Shown here in pieces: positions 5,671 through 5,838 of a stretch of DNA of 5,838 nt. The notes below the pieces were generated by a model. The model made no database searches and was not told the origin of the DNA. It saw nothing but the letters and a program-made list of their open reading frames with translations. Position numbers and translations under genes: made by a program. The DNA comes from JBBQKF01 sp038326615 (GTDB lineage Bacteria > Bacillota > Clostridia > Saccharofermentanales > UBA5734). Numbering within the stretch: position 1 is the stretch's first letter; each line of letters begins with the position of its first letter. The stretch spans positions 1-5,838 of the forward strand of contig JBBQKF010000147.1 in assembly GCA_038326615.1 (NCBI GenBank), written 5' to 3'.

Positions 5671-5717
5671 GTATCAGAAGTATCAGAAAAAATCAGAAGT
5701 ATCAGAAAAAATCAGAA
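5671..5717 (+). repeat. Alternating 9/10-nt repeat array with TCAGAA core
   Basis: The order of units is GTATCAGAA, GTATCAGAA, AAAATCAGAA, GTATCAGAA, AAAATCAGAA. The last four form two perfect copies of a 19-nt unit. The array lies 43 nt after the 11-nt array and about 120 nt before the next start codon. It is noncoding as far as can be seen. It could be a cluster of protein binding sites or simple replication-slippage product. Confidence 0.85.
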
Positions 5718-5774
5718 GGAAACTTTGATTTCAAAATTAATGCATAAGAAATAATTATTTTCTTATAATATTAC

Positions 5775-5803
5775 TTGTAAATAATGTAAAATCAAAGTAA
5801 AAT
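5775..5803 (+). promoter_or_regulatory. Candidate promoter of the gene starting at 5836
   Basis: TTGTAA (5775-5780) and TAAAAT (5798-5803) are separated by 17 nt. A start near 5810 would give a leader of about 25 nt. An AT-rich inverted repeat (ATAAGAAA at 5744-5751, TTTCTTAT at 5759-5766) lies just upstream and could be a regulator site. Confidence 0.45.
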
Positions 5804-5835
5804 TATACTTGATAAAAAAACGGTGTGAGGTGTTT

Positions 5836-5838
5836 ATG
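5836..5838 (+). CDS. Start codon of the next gene, cut by the window end
   Basis: The window ends in ATG preceded by GAGGTG (5827-5832), a reasonable SD a few bases upstream, and by a promoter-like pair at 5775-5803. Only the initiator methionine is visible, so nothing can be said about the product. The long repeat-bearing region upstream probably belongs to its regulatory context. Confidence 0.55.

Larger units (their letters stand above)
5373..5835 (+). other. Repeat-rich, AT-rich region without a recognisable gene
   Basis: No frame with a start codon, SD and protein-like content is seen. The stretch begins with low-complexity AT sequence (5373-5424). It then holds a candidate promoter, a hairpin, an 11-nt tandem array, a 9/10-nt tandem array, an AT-rich inverted repeat (8-bp arms 5744-5751 and 5759-5766) and a second candidate promoter before the next start codon. 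It is best seen as the long upstream region of the gene that begins at 5836. Confidence 0.6.

Noticed and set aside
5550..5717. Possible CRISPR array or plasmid-type iterons
   Set aside because: The units are 9-12 nt, directly abutting and without unique spacers, so this is not CRISPR. No replication initiator gene or DnaA boxes are seen, so an origin is not supported.

Overview
The window looks like chromosomal DNA from a low-GC Gram-positive bacterium, most likely a member of the Clostridia (Firmicutes). The grounds are AT-rich composition judged by eye, AAGGAGG-type ribosome binding sites, sigma-A-like promoters, short-form 6-phosphogluconate dehydrogenase, and a terminator-type fluoride riboswitch. 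I cannot name the genus. All convincing genes lie on the + strand.

Left part (1-3300): after a probable gene remnant (58-234) and a candidate promoter (197-226) comes a tight three-gene operon. It holds short-form 6-phosphogluconate dehydrogenase (340-1242), glucose-6-phosphate dehydrogenase (zwf, 1245-2654, only 2 nt after the first gene) and a metal-dependent cyclase/kynurenine-formamidase-family hydrolase (2674-3300, strong SD). The first two are the two dehydrogenases of the oxidative pentose phosphate pathway. The intervening lactonase gene (pgl) is not present in the window, and a ring-opening hydrolase fold occupies the third position. That makes it a testable candidate for a substitute 6-phosphogluconolactonase.

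Middle part (3301-3873): a small, probably decayed ankyrin-repeat gene is split into two frames at a perfect X-XXY-YYZ heptamer (GGGAAAA, 3611-3617). It ends in an AU-rich hairpin with a T tract.

Right-centre part (3882-5264): a near-consensus promoter leads directly into a crcB-motif (fluoride) riboswitch. The 3' half of its aptamer can instead pair into a long intrinsic terminator. Downstream is a CPA-family (Na_H_Exchanger) membrane antiporter with an unusual VDN motif where the core aspartates are expected. This is the best-supported regulatory system in the window: fluoride should relieve termination and switch on the transporter, presumably for fluoride resistance or ion homeostasis.

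Right end (5265-5838): 571 nt without a recognisable gene. It holds an in-frame protein-like remnant just after the antiporter stop, a good promoter followed at once by an 8-bp hairpin, a T-free array of 11-nt tandem repeats with phased A-tracts, a second array of 9/10-nt repeats, and an AT-rich inverted repeat. A promoter and SD then lead to an ATG occupying the last three bases, so the next gene starts exactly at the window edge.
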